Shown here: piece after piece, positions 45,665 through 57,881 of the stretch
Layout: every line of letters begins with the position of its first letter
How positions within the stretch are numbered: the stretch's first letter is position 1
NCBI RefSeq assembly: GCF_029873635.1
Contig: NC_080422.1
Span: forward strand, 5,436,001 to 5,500,000
Source of the DNA: Malania oleifera
Lineage: Eukaryota; Streptophyta; Magnoliopsida; Santalales; Ximeniaceae
DNA: 64,000 nt
Direction: 5' to 3'
Made by a program: the position numbers and the translations under genes
Notes under the pieces: model-generated
Databases searched by the model: none
The model's input: only the letters and a program-made list of their open reading frames with translations
Told to the model about the DNA's origin: nothing

Positions 45665-48046
45665 TCCCCTACGGTTTTGCAGAAGCAAGACCTCTTCATT
45701 TGGATCGAAGGGAGTCATGAAAGGCTTGAGTCACTGTCCATTGACCGTGAAGCCGTTGACTCACTCGAAAATGAGCAGCTCGAAAGCTATCCCAAGTATA
45801 GGAGTTCTATCGTGTAATATTAAGCCCAAGGGATAGATCGTCTCCTCAGGGAATGCGTTTTAATCTCAGATTTTACTTTCTTCCAATCGAAATTAAAAAG
45901 GTACTGAACTCAGTTCAGATTCGGGTTTTCAAGATTATGAGGATTTAAATGAAAACACAAATTAAAGTCCTAAAACTAGCAAACACGGAATTAAATAACA
46001 ATAAAGGAAACCCTAGACTACTTAAGGAAATACCTAAACACGCATTATTAAAGATGGTAACTTTGGACACGGAATTAAAAATACTCAATGGAAACTCAAC
46101 CGAAGACACACACGCGACCAATAAAAATCGGATCTTTAACAAAATCGAAAGCTCGAATCACAACTACAATCTAAATTAAGGCACAACAAAAGTGTAACAC
46201 TTAGACGATAACGAGAAAATAAAATAAAATAGAAACATGAGTTTTAATCAAGTCGATCCCAGGTAACCCAAACTCCGGTAAAAACTGTGTAATGGAAATC
46301 TTGAAAAGACAACTATTCTACGAACAAGATAAGTAAATAATAAAAGAAATTGAACTTCAATAAAACATCAATATCCCTTAGAAACTATTAATTCTAAATG
46401 GCCAATAAAAACAAGATAAATATTTCATTGCAATAAAAAAAAGTAGAAAATTAAAGAAACTAAAAGGAAAGAAAGAGATATCCATGGAGCTGTGGGGATG
46501 TTGCTGGCTGGTATTTGCTTCAGGATGTGCTGGCCGAGAGCAGGGCTGGATGGACTTCTCAGCCGCTGTTGCTGAGTGGTCTCTTTGTTGTACGTACAGA
46601 GAGGCTGGAGGTCGGGTGTTGGATGCTCACGGGTTGCTATAGCTTCGGTGTTGTATCTGCTGGTGAAGCCGCGGCTGCTGCTGCTGTGTGTGGTGCGTGG
46701 CAGCAAGGGGCTGCTGTGGTTGCTGAAGAGGAGAGCCGCCAAGAGCTGGGCTGGATGCAGCAGTGCTGTGTTGGTGTGGACAGCAGGAGGTTGGCCGAGA
46801 AGGGCTCCTGAAACAGGGGCTGCCACGGCTGTGCTAGGCAGAGGGAATTCAAGGAAAACAGAGGAGGAAAGAGAAGGGAAAGGAGAAGAAGAAAGAGGAA
46901 AAAGAAGAAGAGAAGTAATGGAAGATAGAAAGGCTAAAAGAAATACCAAAAGAGAAGACAGGAACAGCAAAGAAAAGTAAGGAGAAGAGAAGAAGAAGAA
47001 GAAAAAGAAGAAGGAGAAGAAGAAGAAGAAGAAGAACAGAGGAGCGTAAGAGGAGAGGCTGTGCTGGAGGAGGGGTTTAAAAAGAGAAAAAAGAAGAAGC
47101 CCTACCCAGGTTAGCCAACCCGACCCGGCTATGCATGGCCGGGTCACATCAACTATCCATTCAAGTATGTATTTTTTAATTTTTTTCATTTTATTTGTTA
47201 TTTGTTCGTTACAAATTCTGCTCTTCTGGAGCCCATATCTCACAAAACTCAAAACATGAAAGTTGTAGATGATCCTTTCCTCTTTCTTTAGAAATTTGAA
47301 TAGTCTCGATCAGAGCTTGGACGGAAAAGTTATGCACAAAATACGAACAGGTGTTGGTTTTGATTCCCGGGAATTTTCCTGCGACAAAAAATTACCAAAA
47401 CTTCATAAATAGTGTAATAAAGTTCAATAATGATGATTTTGGCACTTTACTAAAATATTGGACAATTTTAGACATTTAATTAAAAATATAAACCGTAAAG
47501 CCCGAGTTAAGATGCCCAATTACGCAGTTTTGACGCGTAATCAGCCGTTACCATTCTTTGGATCCACAATGGCTACTTCGCCGTGAGGATGAACGTGTTT
47601 AACGATGTATGGGCCACTCCATCGAGACTTCAGCTTCCCAGGAAACAGATGTAATCTAGAGTCACAGAGAAGAACTTGCTGATTTGAAAAAAATGTGTTT
47701 ATCCTTGATTTTCTTGTCATGGAACAGTTTCATTCGTTCCTTCACTAAGCAAGCATTATCATAGGCTTCCCTCCTAGATTCTTCAAGCTCACATACCTGC
47801 AACTTTCTCGAACCTTTGGCATCATCAAGTGAAAAGTTAATCTGTTTAATAGCCCGTAATACACGATGTTGAATCTCAACAGGTAAATGACATATCTTAC
47901 CATAAACTAACCTGTAGGGAGACATCTCTAAATTTTTCTTGAAAGTAGTTCAGTAGGCCCAGAGTGCATCAACCAGCTTTTCTAACCAATCTTTCTAATT
48001 AGGACGAACCGTTTTCTCAAGTATGATCTTGATCTCTCTGTAAACA
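45665..48046 (-). pseudogene. Inner Athila integrase C-terminal half, split by a solo LTR
   Basis: From 48046 the minus frame gives REIKIILEKTVRPN, a stop, KDWLEKLVDALWAY, a stop, [33 protein letters not shown], then after a frameshift PGKLKSRWS up to 47544. The frame resumes beyond the inserted LTR (45757-47543) with VNGQ-like text and LKPFMTPF, ending near 45665. The catalytic core upstream is missing; the sequence meets the outer element's PBS at about 48120. Confidence 0.82.
45757..47543 (-). mobile_element. Athila solo LTR, TSD GCCGT
   Basis: The ends are TGACTCACTC and GACGCGTAATCA on the + strand (minus-strand LTR TGATTACGCG...GAGTGAGTCA). A perfect TSD GCCGT (45752-45756 and 47544-47548) lies in the integrase frame. 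Length is 1,787 bp. With no internal sequence, it is a product of LTR-LTR recombination. Confidence 0.95.
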
Positions 48047-48123
48047 AAAATAAAAAGAAGGTAAATAAAAAAAACAAAGCAACAATATCCTAAAATGGAA
48101 ATTGGCTTATAACCGCAGCTAAG

Positions 48124-48141
48124 TCCCCGGCAACGGTGCCA
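48124..48141 (-). other. Athila primer-binding site (tRNA-Asp type)
   Basis: The minus strand reads TGGCACCGTTGCCGGGGA, one base off the usual Athila/Tat PBS TGGCGCCGTTGCCGGGGA. It lies 5 bp from the 5' LTR end. Confidence 0.9.
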
Positions 48142-48146
48142 AAATT

Positions 48147-50196
48147 TAGTAGGCTCGCCAAGGCTTGGGTCCTTAACTACGAAAAATAATATTTATAAAA
48201 CCTAACTTAATCCCAAGTTCAGTAGAAAGTGGGGAAGTCGGATGTCGATTCTCAGGGACTTAAAGTGCAATTATCAAACCACATCCAAACTAGTTTATTG
48301 TGGTCTTGTGTGAAAAAGAGTAAAAAGATGATATTTTGCAGTGGGTGAAATTTAACCAACTACAGGAAAGCAATTAAAGTCTATGTTACCCTACTCCTAC
48401 AAAGCGATGCTGGGGTGTTGACCTTATAGGTCATACCATGTTTTAATTATGACAAATACTCCGGTATTTAATGTCTATTAAGTTTGTGTGCAGGTTCATA
48501 TTAGTAAGATCGTATGATGGCACATGATGGCTCAAAGGCAAAATAAAACCCAGAAGATTCACTTGTTGTAATTGAATATTAAGTTTAATTTAGGTATGTA
48601 ATAGTAGTATAGGAAATGTCTGTAATAATGAATGCATATCATGCATATAGGAACTAATAAGATCAAAGGCCTTAGAACGACCCTAGGTCCCTATACATCA
48701 CTTGGAAATCGAGAGACCTTAGATAAGACTTGGTCAACCGATGCAAGGTTTTTTAGGCTAAGCTAAAAAGCCTAAAACTTTAGAAAAGACCCTAGGTTAT
48801 GAAATACTGCTAACATCTAATTTAACCTAGGAATAAGTTTTTAAGTCTCCAATTCACCCCCCTCTTGGGATTGCACCAAAGTCAACATGAGGTTTGAATC
48901 AGATGCTGGACATCATGCCTCCGACTACGCTCCTTCAAACTTCGATAGAAGTACTATCCCAAGAATCTTAGGCCAAAGCGGGAGAGGGTCATTTGAGGGC
49001 ACATGGTAGTAAGGGTGCACCAACCGTCCGGAGCACGATTGAGAACTAAAGCATACCCCGTCTCAACGATCACAAAAACCTCCGTGGATTCGTAGCCAAC
49101 TATTTCCCTTTGATTGGGACATAGTAGTGCTTATCCTTATGTGCATCCTTTCATCATCCACATAGTAGTAAATCAAAACAAGTAAATGGAAAGTAGTAAA
49201 GGAAAAAAGCAAGTAAAAAGATCATCCCTTTAGTATTCAGAACGTCTGTCACTAACGCCAGAAGGTACAAGAGAAAGATTGTGTAATATACACGAAGAGC
49301 ACATGAACATCGTCGGCTGTCATAGGCCATCGGACGCTTCACACACAAATCGAAACAGGAATTGAAATTAAATCTAACTAATCTACAACGGCTCTCAATG
49401 ACATCTTAAGTCCGTCACTAACCTAAAAGAGGCCAAAAAGGAAGCCAGAGCTCATCTTTGAAGTGATTATTTATAAACTCTAGGGTTTACAAGGTTTGAT
49501 TTTCATTTTAGGAAAGTTTGTAGTAAATCTCATGCAAAAGATCGTCGTTGTCAACCAAGTCCCTCCAATGCTTCCCTTGTGCGTGCCCCGGTCAAGACTT
49601 ATGAGAAATCAAGAATTTGAATCTTTTATGTCCTCCACGAAGTTACACTTCAGGGTTTTTATGGTCAAGTTAATGGTTGAGACTTGCAGGATCGCGAACT
49701 TTAAGAAATCTTAGGAACTCGACGTAGTCGCCCCTCAAGGTCTCTTGGTTGACCACTTAGTCGATGCTCTTGGTATTTCTTGGCTTAGGAGAGTTTAGTA
49801 TCTCGCCTTAGTCACCCCTTGAGGATCACATGGCCGATCACTTGGTCGACCCTTGCAGCATTTGGATCTCAGTCTGAACTTCGTAATCTACAGTGGAAGA
49901 CTAGGTCGCCCTTTTGTGTTGCTGGTCGCACCACTTGGTCGGACAAAGACTTCCTTTTATTTGATGATTTGAGGCTTTGAGAGCTTGGCTAAGCTTATGA
50001 ATTTAAGCTTTATGTACTCCAGATACTCCTTTAGCGTCTCACATGCCTAATTCCTTGGTTCTAACCTGTATTTTCTGAAAAAACCAACAAACCTTGCATA
50101 GCTCTGAACAATGATAACAATGGGTAGATAAATAATAAAGTGAGGATAAGAAAAGGTAAATGAGGGTCTAAAATCATGCATTTTAGGGACTTGTCA
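48147..50196 (-). mobile_element. 5' LTR of Athila element 38089-50196
   Basis: It is homologous throughout to 38089-39672. It is interrupted by the SIRE solo LTR 48416-48887; without that it is about 1,573 bp. Confidence 0.9.
48416..48887 (+). mobile_element. Short SIRE-type copia solo LTR
   Basis: The 472-bp LTR is TGTTGACCTTATAGG...AAAGTCAACA, with perfect terminal inverted heptamers TGTTGAC/GTCAACA. TSDs are tgggg (48411-48415) and tgagg (48888-48892). The empty site is visible in the sister LTR at 38347-38358 (gatgctgaggtttg). It carries the SIRE end block (cccctcttgggattgcacc). Confidence 0.93.
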
Positions 50197-52363
50197 TTAG
50201 GTTCAAATCAAAATCAATATAACACAACTTAGGGTCTTTCTAAGCAGATACCAATTTCACATATATATTCAAAGTATGTATGTAAAACAATCAAGATTAT
50301 AAATAATTAAATATACATGTGCAAAAATTAAAGAGCAAACACAATATTTGTTATCGGGGTTCGGCCAATCCTGCCTACGTCCCCACCTTAAGTCAACAAC
50401 ACAAGGATTCTACTAATTGCTCACTTTAACCAGGCAGAGCAACGCCACTTACAACTCTCCTTATGGGGCAAAGACTCCCCAAATCAATTACGTGGCTGAG
50501 CCACAACCAATTCTATTTAGGAGGCGGAGTCACTTCAGCTTAATTACCAGGCTGAGCCAAACTATGTACACTTTACAGGATGGTGCAAATCCTAGGTCAC
50601 TTAACCGGGTTTGAGCCAAACTGAGACTCTTCATAGGGCGAGTCTCCCTCTTCAGGCCACGCCTGGAATACAAGAACAATATTTTTGTACAAAATAAAGT
50701 GCTTCTCACAAAGCAAAAATGTACAAGTTGAAGCTCAATGCACTCTCGTATGATATGACCTTAAAGCTCAGTAGAGTGTATGCTTTTCTCAATATAATTT
50801 TGGTAATCTTTGAGTAAGATATATATGATAAGCTCTACAAAGATTTAAACCTAAATAAATTTCTCCAAAGAATATTTTTTAATAAAAAGTGTAGGAGAAC
50901 CTAGGATTTGCTTCTCAAAGGGATTTTTGCATAAATGAATATGTATGATCTTTGGTTTAAAAAATATGCAATAAATACTTCAAAGATCTTATACCCTTAA
51001 GAAATAGTCCCAACAATGATATTCAAAAATATAGTTCAAGGGAAGCAAGGGTGTTTAGCTTAAAAAGATTTTTTTCTAATTAAAACAAGTGAGCTTTTGA
51101 ATCTTGCAATGAATGCACAAAAGATTCACCAGTTAGGAAAAACTTTCTCCAAAAAACATTTATCAAAAAATAATCAGGAGAAACTTTAAGCTACTCTCAA
51201 AATTTGATTTTCAAAATAAAGAATGAATGAGAGTATGTGCTTTGAATGATATAATAAATACCCATAATATTGATTCAATCACAATCTTCATGTTGCAATT
51301 ATTTTGCAAGTGAAGATAGGGAATGAATGCTCTCTTTCTGAAAAGATTTAACAAAGAATATGAGAAGGAGAATGAAGTGAGCTTAAATATGAGAGATTAT
51401 GTGAAATAAAGCACAAAAATAATTTCAAAGAATTTTCAATCTAATGTCTAGTTAAGAAATAAGTTATGAAGAGGTATTTATAGACATTCTAAAAAATATG
51501 ACCGTTTGGGACCTATTAAACATTTTTTAATTTGTTTAATGAAAAATTAACGACGTTTTAGTGCTTAAAAATTGCCTAACCTGAAAGATTCGGTCGACTA
51601 ACCAAAGTGTTAGTCTACAAAGCTAGGTCGAAAATTTGAATTTCCTTTGGGCTCAGTTGACTGAGCAAATTGCTAGTTGGCTGACCTTAGACAATTTTTC
51701 CCTCTTCGTAGGTTCAGTCGACTGGCCAAATGATTGGTCAGCTAGGCATGAAGATCGGTCGGCCAAGGCTAAATTTAGTTCATTTAGCTTGGTCGATTGA
51801 GCGTTAGATTTGCCGAGAATTTTAGGGTCAGTCGACTGTCCATTATGTTCATTTTTGAGTCGGTCGGTTGACCTTGAACAAAATTACCATTTCGCCCTTA
51901 AGGCATGGTCGATTGACTGAGGGAATTATGACTTGTGTAGGTCGGTCGACCAAAGACTTTAGAAACTTAGGTTTTTTCCCTGACTTTGACCCTAAAGCTA
52001 TTCAAAAACCCTTGTATAATTTTAGCTTTTATGAAAATGATTTTTGATGATAGTGTTGGTCCCTAAAGTCTGTCTATGGTCATTCTGAACTTTCAATCAC
52101 ATCATGCATGAAATGCATTATTAGAGATCAAAACTAAAAATGCAACAACAAATGAAATAATTCAAATGTTTTCATTCTTCTTTGCTCTTCTTTCTTTTAT
52201 GGAATATGCCATATTGTATAGCTTTAAGTTTGGTCCTGGCTTCCATCTTCCCTTTGTCTTATGTGCGTGTCAAAATATAAACTTGTTCAAGCACTTAAAA
52301 CCACACATAAGATCCTTGTGCTTTGTCAACATCGAAACAAGGATCAAACTCAAAAAGTCAATA

Positions 52364-52631
52364 AAGGTAAATTAATCTCATTCCATATGACACCATGAAC
52401 CCAACATGGTCTAGGGTGTTACTTTCTATAGATATTTAACAATGGAAGTAAATAAACCTCAATATTATTTTTATTACCAGAATACTAATTTATTCTATTA
52501 CAACAATATCTTCAATATCAAAACTATCATTCTTAAAATTTCAAAAAATAAAATAAAAAATAAAACATTACCATTCAATATTGCATCAATATTTATTCTA
52601 AACAACTCTTTCTAATCCTTGCTGATGCACT
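52364..52631. other. Short AT-rich spacer
   Basis: No feature is recognised between the SIRE solo LTR and the gypsy LTR starting at 52632. Confidence 0.5.
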
Positions 52632-52939
52632 TGTTACGCCTGATTTTTGGTACGTTCTCCAAAATCATCTATAATGTAAAATAATATTTGGGATAAGATG
52701 ACACTCAATAAGTAAGAAAGATTATTATTAGTGTATGACCGAGATGAACTTTCACAGTATTATAATTTGAAAAAAAAATAATAGCATTTAATGCTGTAAC
52801 TTCAAAATTGCATTTAAAATAAAAGTAAATTTTAAAATTACTAAACGAAATTTTTACTACTAACTAGAGCAATAAAATTTTATAACCATATACTGTAACT
52901 GTTAAACTGAACTTATAATTGTAAATTGTAACTATAATA

Positions 52940-52940
<1 letters not shown>

Positions 52941-52991
<51 letters not shown>
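52941..52991. repeat. (TA)n microsatellite
   Basis: It is a pure TA run of about 50 bp, 36 bp left of the solo LTR insertion. Confidence 0.95.
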
Positions 52992-52992
<1 letters not shown>

Positions 52993-54618
52993 TTTCTTTT
53001 ATGTTTTTCCTTCAAATCATTGTTAATGTAAAGACCTGAAAAATAATGGTATTTAAATAATAAAGAGAGAGGGAAATGGAAACAGAAACAGAAACAGAAA
53101 GAGGCAGCAGGCTTCGTCAACGACATTGCACTTTGAATATAATAACTCGGAAATCTTTACACATGGTCTCGTCGACGAACACAGGGAGTTCGTCGATGAG
53201 CGCATAAGTAGGCCTCGTCGACGAAGCCACGTATCGTCTACGAGAAAATACCGAGAGAGGTTTTGAGGGCAGTCTGAAATTCGTCGACGAGGGAGGAAGA
53301 TTCGTCAACGAAATTCCTTAAAGATTCGTCGACAAGATGATGTGTCTCGCGACAAATCCAGGGCTATAAATTGCCAAAACCTGGATTTTTCAACAGAATT
53401 CTAGCGCAAAAGGCTCTTTCTCCCTCTAAAAACGTCCCTCCCTTGTTCTCTCTTCGATCTCGGCCCCGTTTCATGCCGGATTGACGATCTGAAACCACCA
53501 CGACACTCCTGGTGTAGTTCTCTACAAGTCTACAGGAGCGGATCGTCGGTGGAAGAGGTTTGAAATTCGTCCCAAATGCAGGGTAAGGTGTTTTGTTCAG
53601 AATATGCTTCCCCTACAGTTATAAGAAATGTTGTAGGTAAGAAAATACTGATGTTTTGTTCTGGGAAATGTCATTTTCAGGATGTTGAGTGGAGAACCCT
53701 GTGGGTGTAGGGTTAGAGTATAATAAGGACTTTTTAGATTTAAGGTAAGGGAAATATGCTATGCTAGGAATTTTTATAATGTTATTAGAGATTTTACACA
53801 TATGTATATACTAGTTTACTACCCATTTTTACAAAATATGAGTTTTAAATTCTTGTGTGGCCTAAGTAGATATTTATGTGATAAAGAACTTATATAGTTT
53901 TTACAGTATATCATACTATACTGATTACACAGATATAGACAGTATATTACAAATATTTATCCAGAACAATATATTATAGTTTTATTTAAATTAGTATGTT
54001 ATAGTTTTATACAGATCAGTATATCACAGATATTTATCCAGAATAGTATATTACAGTTTTACTCAGATCAATATATTGCAGTTTTATTCAGAACAGTATA
54101 TATAGTATTTATAGTATGTCATGTTTCCTATTACCATAACATACAGAATATACAGATAGAGTATATAGACAAATATACAGAGATAGCATCAAGATGTCAC
54201 AGATTCAGCATACAAAAATTACAGTATTTACAGTACAAAAGATATCGTTATGGTAATTTTGGAAACATGATGAAAACAACAAAAGAGTATATATGTGTAT
54301 ATATATATATATATATAGTAGTAGATCCCTGAGGAATGATTACAGACAGATACAGATAAAGAATACAGAGCACGGTACCGTTGCTATATACAGATAGAGT
54401 GCAACCACAAATCTCAGATAGTGTGTGGGTACCATCAACCGTGCTCGGAGAGTATGTAGCTCCCCAGTTCGCTGGGTTGAGGGGGCCGATTTGATGAGGT
54501 AGCAGCCAGTCCCAGGCCTAGGAGAGTATGCAGTTTGGTCGAGCTGAGGTAGTGTAGAGTATGATGACTTATCTGGAGGGCCGACCAGATTAAGTCCCGC
54601 CTACGAGCCGCACAACCC

Positions 54619-54643
54619 TGTCATGAGAAGACAAATCATGACA
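54619..54643 (+). other. Stem-loop, 8-bp stem and 9-nt loop
   Basis: TGTCATGA and TCATGACA flank a 9-nt loop, preceded by gccgcacaaccc, exactly as at 7436-7460. The loop sequences differ while both stem arms are identical. Confidence 0.75.
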
Positions 54644-54800
54644 TACAGAGTTCTAGGGATAAAACACAGTTATGTATATGTATACAATTTTACAGTATAT
54701 GATGAGTATAGTATGATATTAGCAGTATGAAAAGTAGAAAATATAGATGATACAGTTATATTTTAAATTGTGAAAATGAAAGACATGCTTTACAGATTTA

Positions 54801-54946
54801 CTATTTTATTACAGTTCAGTTGTTATTTTAATAGTTTGCAACTTAGTCGCCACACACTGGAAATATGCTATTACTATTTTATTACAGTTCAGTTGTTATT
54901 TTAATAGTTTGCAACTTAGTCGCCACACACTAGTAATAGCATATTT
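54801..54946. repeat. 73-bp tandem duplication
   Basis: ctattttattacagttcagt starts at 54801 and again at 54874. The copies end in cgccacacact and are nearly identical. Confidence 0.9.
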
Positions 54947-55342
54947 CCACTTACTGAACTTCGACTCACCCCATTACTTTATCATTTTTCAGGTGAATCA
55001 GCTAGGCGAGCAGATCAGGCTCGCGAATAGGGAATTTATTTGATTACCCTGGTTGTAGGGTGAGTTTTTGATAGAATTTTGTATTTTTGGGGTAGATGGT
55101 ATTGGAGGAAATTATTTTGTATGGCTATGGTCTGTAAATACTGGATTCTGGTATTGCATAGTATATATGGTTATATGATTTATGTTTCCGCTGCAAAAGT
55201 ATGTTTATTGTATACAGGAATACCCCAGTGTCCTTTGGGGTTTGAGATTTCATAGCAAGGATATCAGAGCAATTTATGTGGAAAAAAAATTTCTTAATTT
55301 TGAGGTCGTTACAGTTTAGGCCTACTAAAAATGGCCCTGTTC

Positions 55343-55558
55343 ATATATATATATACTTATACTATAAAAATCTCCCTTAAGTCTGTTAACTGTAAGTCAT
55401 GTTTACCCCCATGATAAGGTTGTGCGATTTGAAGACTGTACTTAGTTAACTTATATATATATACTTATACTATAAAAATCTCCCTTAAGTCTGTTAACTG
55501 TAAGTCATGTTTACCTCCATGATAAGGTTGTGCGATTTGAAGACTGTACTTAGTTAAC
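55343..55558. repeat. 108-bp tandem duplication
   Basis: atatacttatactataaaaa begins at 55351 and 55459. The second copy differs by single bases (for example cccccat versus cctccat). Each copy carries a reversed version of the catga stem-loop. Confidence 0.9.
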
Positions 55559-57245
55559 TGGCCGACCAAACTAAATACAACTGTAAATTGTAAGTGAGAT
55601 TTTTCTTATTAAGTTTTGGTCCTTAACCAGGTGTGCACTCAAGACAAATCTACTATTCTGTAAAAACCACTCTATAAACAGTGTGTGTGCACTCTAATCC
55701 TTTCAAACTTTAAGCAACAGTACCAAGCATCTGTAATTCTGTTATCTTTTAGCCATAAGAGATTTTAAAAACATACTACTATATAATTTATATAATTTAT
55801 GTCATAAATTTTTATATTTAATTTATGTAATAAAATGAACAACATCATAAAAATATATAATTTATGCAATAAAATGAATAATATCATAAAAATTTTACAT
55901 TTAATTTATGCAATAAAATGACATCATAACGATTTTACCATTTCAAATTATCCTATAAAACATGCACTGTAACTTAATAAGCTCATGTCACACGATTTTC
56001 GTGCTAAAAATATTTATTTTTAATAAAATATAATAATGTTATAAACTATCCGAGAGAATTACATATTTCTTAAAATAAACTAACATAATTAAATTTACTT
56101 ACAAATAAACTCGAGTATATTTTATGAAAAAGAACTAACATAATCAGACTTATTTACCCTTATTTAAACTTGTGAAACAGTCACAACGAATATCTCTAAA
56201 AATGATATTGGAAAAAGTGGGTGAGTGAAAATTTTAAGTATAATAAAAATTCTCCCCCTACCACTAATTTTTTTACTCAATAATCATTCTCTTCCTTTGG
56301 AAATTTTTTGTGAAAAATGAAGGTTTAGAACTTCCTATTTATAGGAAAATGTTGGGAAGGAAAATTGAATTTCCAAGAGTATAGAAAAAGGGGTGAAATT
56401 TTAATTTTAATTTTTAAAATAATTGATGGGGTATGTGGGAAAATGGGATGTGGGAAGACATTATTGCAATTGGGTTACCGACACTTGCCCTTTTTTATTA
56501 ATTATTTTTATTTAATTAATTAATTATTTTTTTTTTTTGGAAGTTATCGATGCTTTCCTATATATATATACACATATATTATCATTTATGCAATGCAATG
56601 CATGCTGATCAAAATATTTTATTTATATGTATTTATATATATGCGTACCAACTGTGTCTACATTATTTATCTTATGAAATTTTATTTTGACTAGGTCGAC
56701 CTCCAGGGATCAATTGAACCGCAATGGTCTCCGAACACTCGCTTAGATAAGGTATTTCTTAAGCATCAAATATGGAATCAATGATCCTAATAGAGAAAAA
56801 CCCCCATTGTCACGCCTCGAACTTGCCAGGTGGGGCTCGGGGTGTCATGAGACCAATCACTGTCTTTGATATCATTCACGCAGCGAAAAAATAATGAACA
56901 ACCCCAAATAAAATATCAGAGTACTGCATACAACCCAAAAAAGAGTATCCATCCACATATATTACATAACCAAAAATTCTAAAACATTATTATACATATT
57001 TCAGTTCTTGCTACCATCCAAAATTCTCAACCCAGCCCCTAAGCTTTCTAAGTTTGATCACCTGAAGGACCTGAAAAGTCAATAATTCCTCAGGGTGAGA
57101 TACCTCTCAGTAAGGAAAAAATAAACTATAGCAGTGTGTGAGAGAAAAGTTTTAATATAAATATACAAAATAAACTCATCCATTGATCACAACAATTGAC
57201 AAGGCACATATAGACTGTAGTCACACAAACAAAACCAATATTTAT

Positions 57246-57480
57246 AATGAAAGTTCCCAAGCATTGGGACCATTACATGCCCATATATGTACCTTCCCTA
57301 TGCTCTAATATCATCACAACTATCAAGGCACTCACCTTACTTAGTAAGCACTCGGGGTTATATTTATAAGCAAAGTTTCCGAGAATAGGGAATATTACAC
57401 GCTCATACATGTAACTTCCCTCTGCTCTGATACCATTACAACTACCAGGGCACATGCCTTACTCAGCAAGCCTTCGGGTA
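57246..57480. repeat. ~122-bp dimeric cassette in the LTR leader
   Basis: Two units (landmark aaagttcc or aaagtttcc at 57250 and 57372) each contain an agggaat-like arm, tgtaacttccct, 'ctctgctctgata' and 'cactcaccttactta'. Related cassettes lie at 2455-2620 (same strand) and 5580-5930 (opposite strand). Confidence 0.7.
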
Positions 57481-57629
57481 GAGAGATTTACTTTACCATA
57501 AATATTTATACATTTAAGTTCACATACCAGTATACACACATATTTACATCAATTATTCCATATAGTCTGCAAACATATAAACTACAGTTCATTCACACAG
57601 GATACAATACAATCCATTGAACTCAATAT

Positions 57630-57881
57630 GTGGCCCACCTAGGGCAACTGCATACCCCGCAGTACGTGGCCCACATAAGGCTACTGCATACAACCTAATA
57701 CGTGGTCCACATAAGACAGTTGTGTACTACCCTATACGTGGCCCATGTAGGGCAACTATGCATTTCACTGCACGTGGCGCACGTAAGGCAGCTACGTACT
57801 CCACTGTACGTGGCCTACGTAGGGTAGCTACATACTTCATTATACGTGGCCTACGTAGGACAGCTACGTATCTCACTACAT
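57630..57881. repeat. Seven-copy 36-bp tandem repeat with ACGT cores
   Basis: There are seven uninterrupted 36-bp units beginning gtggcccac; every unit is exactly 36 bp. Later units carry tacgtggcctacgtaggg, with ACGT once or twice per unit. The exact multiple of three leaves a 127-codon + strand frame open (57617-58000) with 12-residue repeats such as RGPHKATAYNLI. It is antisense to the LTR and probably not a gene. Confidence 0.92.

Larger units (their letters stand above)
38089..50196 (-). mobile_element. Athila-lineage gypsy element, minus strand, TSD TTAGG
   Basis: A perfect TSD TTAGG (38084-38088 and 50197-50201) brackets LTRs 38089-39672 (3') and 48147-50196 (5'). A PBS adjoins the 5' LTR and a PPT the 3' LTR. 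Its own interior is reduced to a 3' non-coding region and a short coding remnant. Most of the inside (42007-48046) belongs to a second Athila element whose 5' half was lost together with this element's gag-pol. Confidence 0.93.
38042..52363 (-). mobile_element. SIRE-type copia solo LTR, minus strand, split by a 12.1-kb insertion
   Basis: The minus-strand start TATTGACTTTTTGAGTTTG lies at 52363, and the end block (cccctcttggga reversed) is near 38060. Flanks are gaggt (38037-38041) and aaggt (52364-52368), a 4/5 TSD. Removing the Athila element 38089-50196 leaves about 2.2 kb, a normal SIRE LTR length. No PBS, PPT or pol adjoins it. R/U5 modules with repeated gactcccc/gagtctc pairs are at 50420-50660, and GTCGAC-type repeats are in U3 (51585-51955). 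Confidence 0.82.
53027..55313 (+). mobile_element. Gypsy (Tekay-like) solo LTR, + strand
   Basis: Its ends are TGTAAAGACC and GGTCGTTACA, with flanks gttaa (53022-53026) and gttta (55314-55318). Collinear with 6193-8099: GTCGAC-rich U3 (53110-53360), TATA (GCTATAAATTG near 53363), CT-rich leader, stem-loop at 54619, and terminal block with 'gtgaatcagctaggcgagca'. It is longer than the 6193 copy because of AT-rich expansions at 53890-54330 and a 73-bp duplication. Confidence 0.9.
52632..56807 (-). mobile_element. Gypsy 3' LTR, minus strand, interrupted
   Basis: On the + strand it begins TGTTACGCCTG. A minus-strand TATA (CCTATAAATAGG) lies near 56337. U3 continues to about 56807, where a Tekay LTR begins. 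The 56085-56807 part is repeated at 60871-61580, taken as the partner 5' LTR. The solo LTR 53027-55313 lies inside it. Confidence 0.7.

Noticed and set aside
46425..47252. 275-codon minus-strand open frame
   Set aside because: It lies wholly within a solo LTR (45757-47543), is Phe/Ser-rich low-complexity sequence and matches no protein family.
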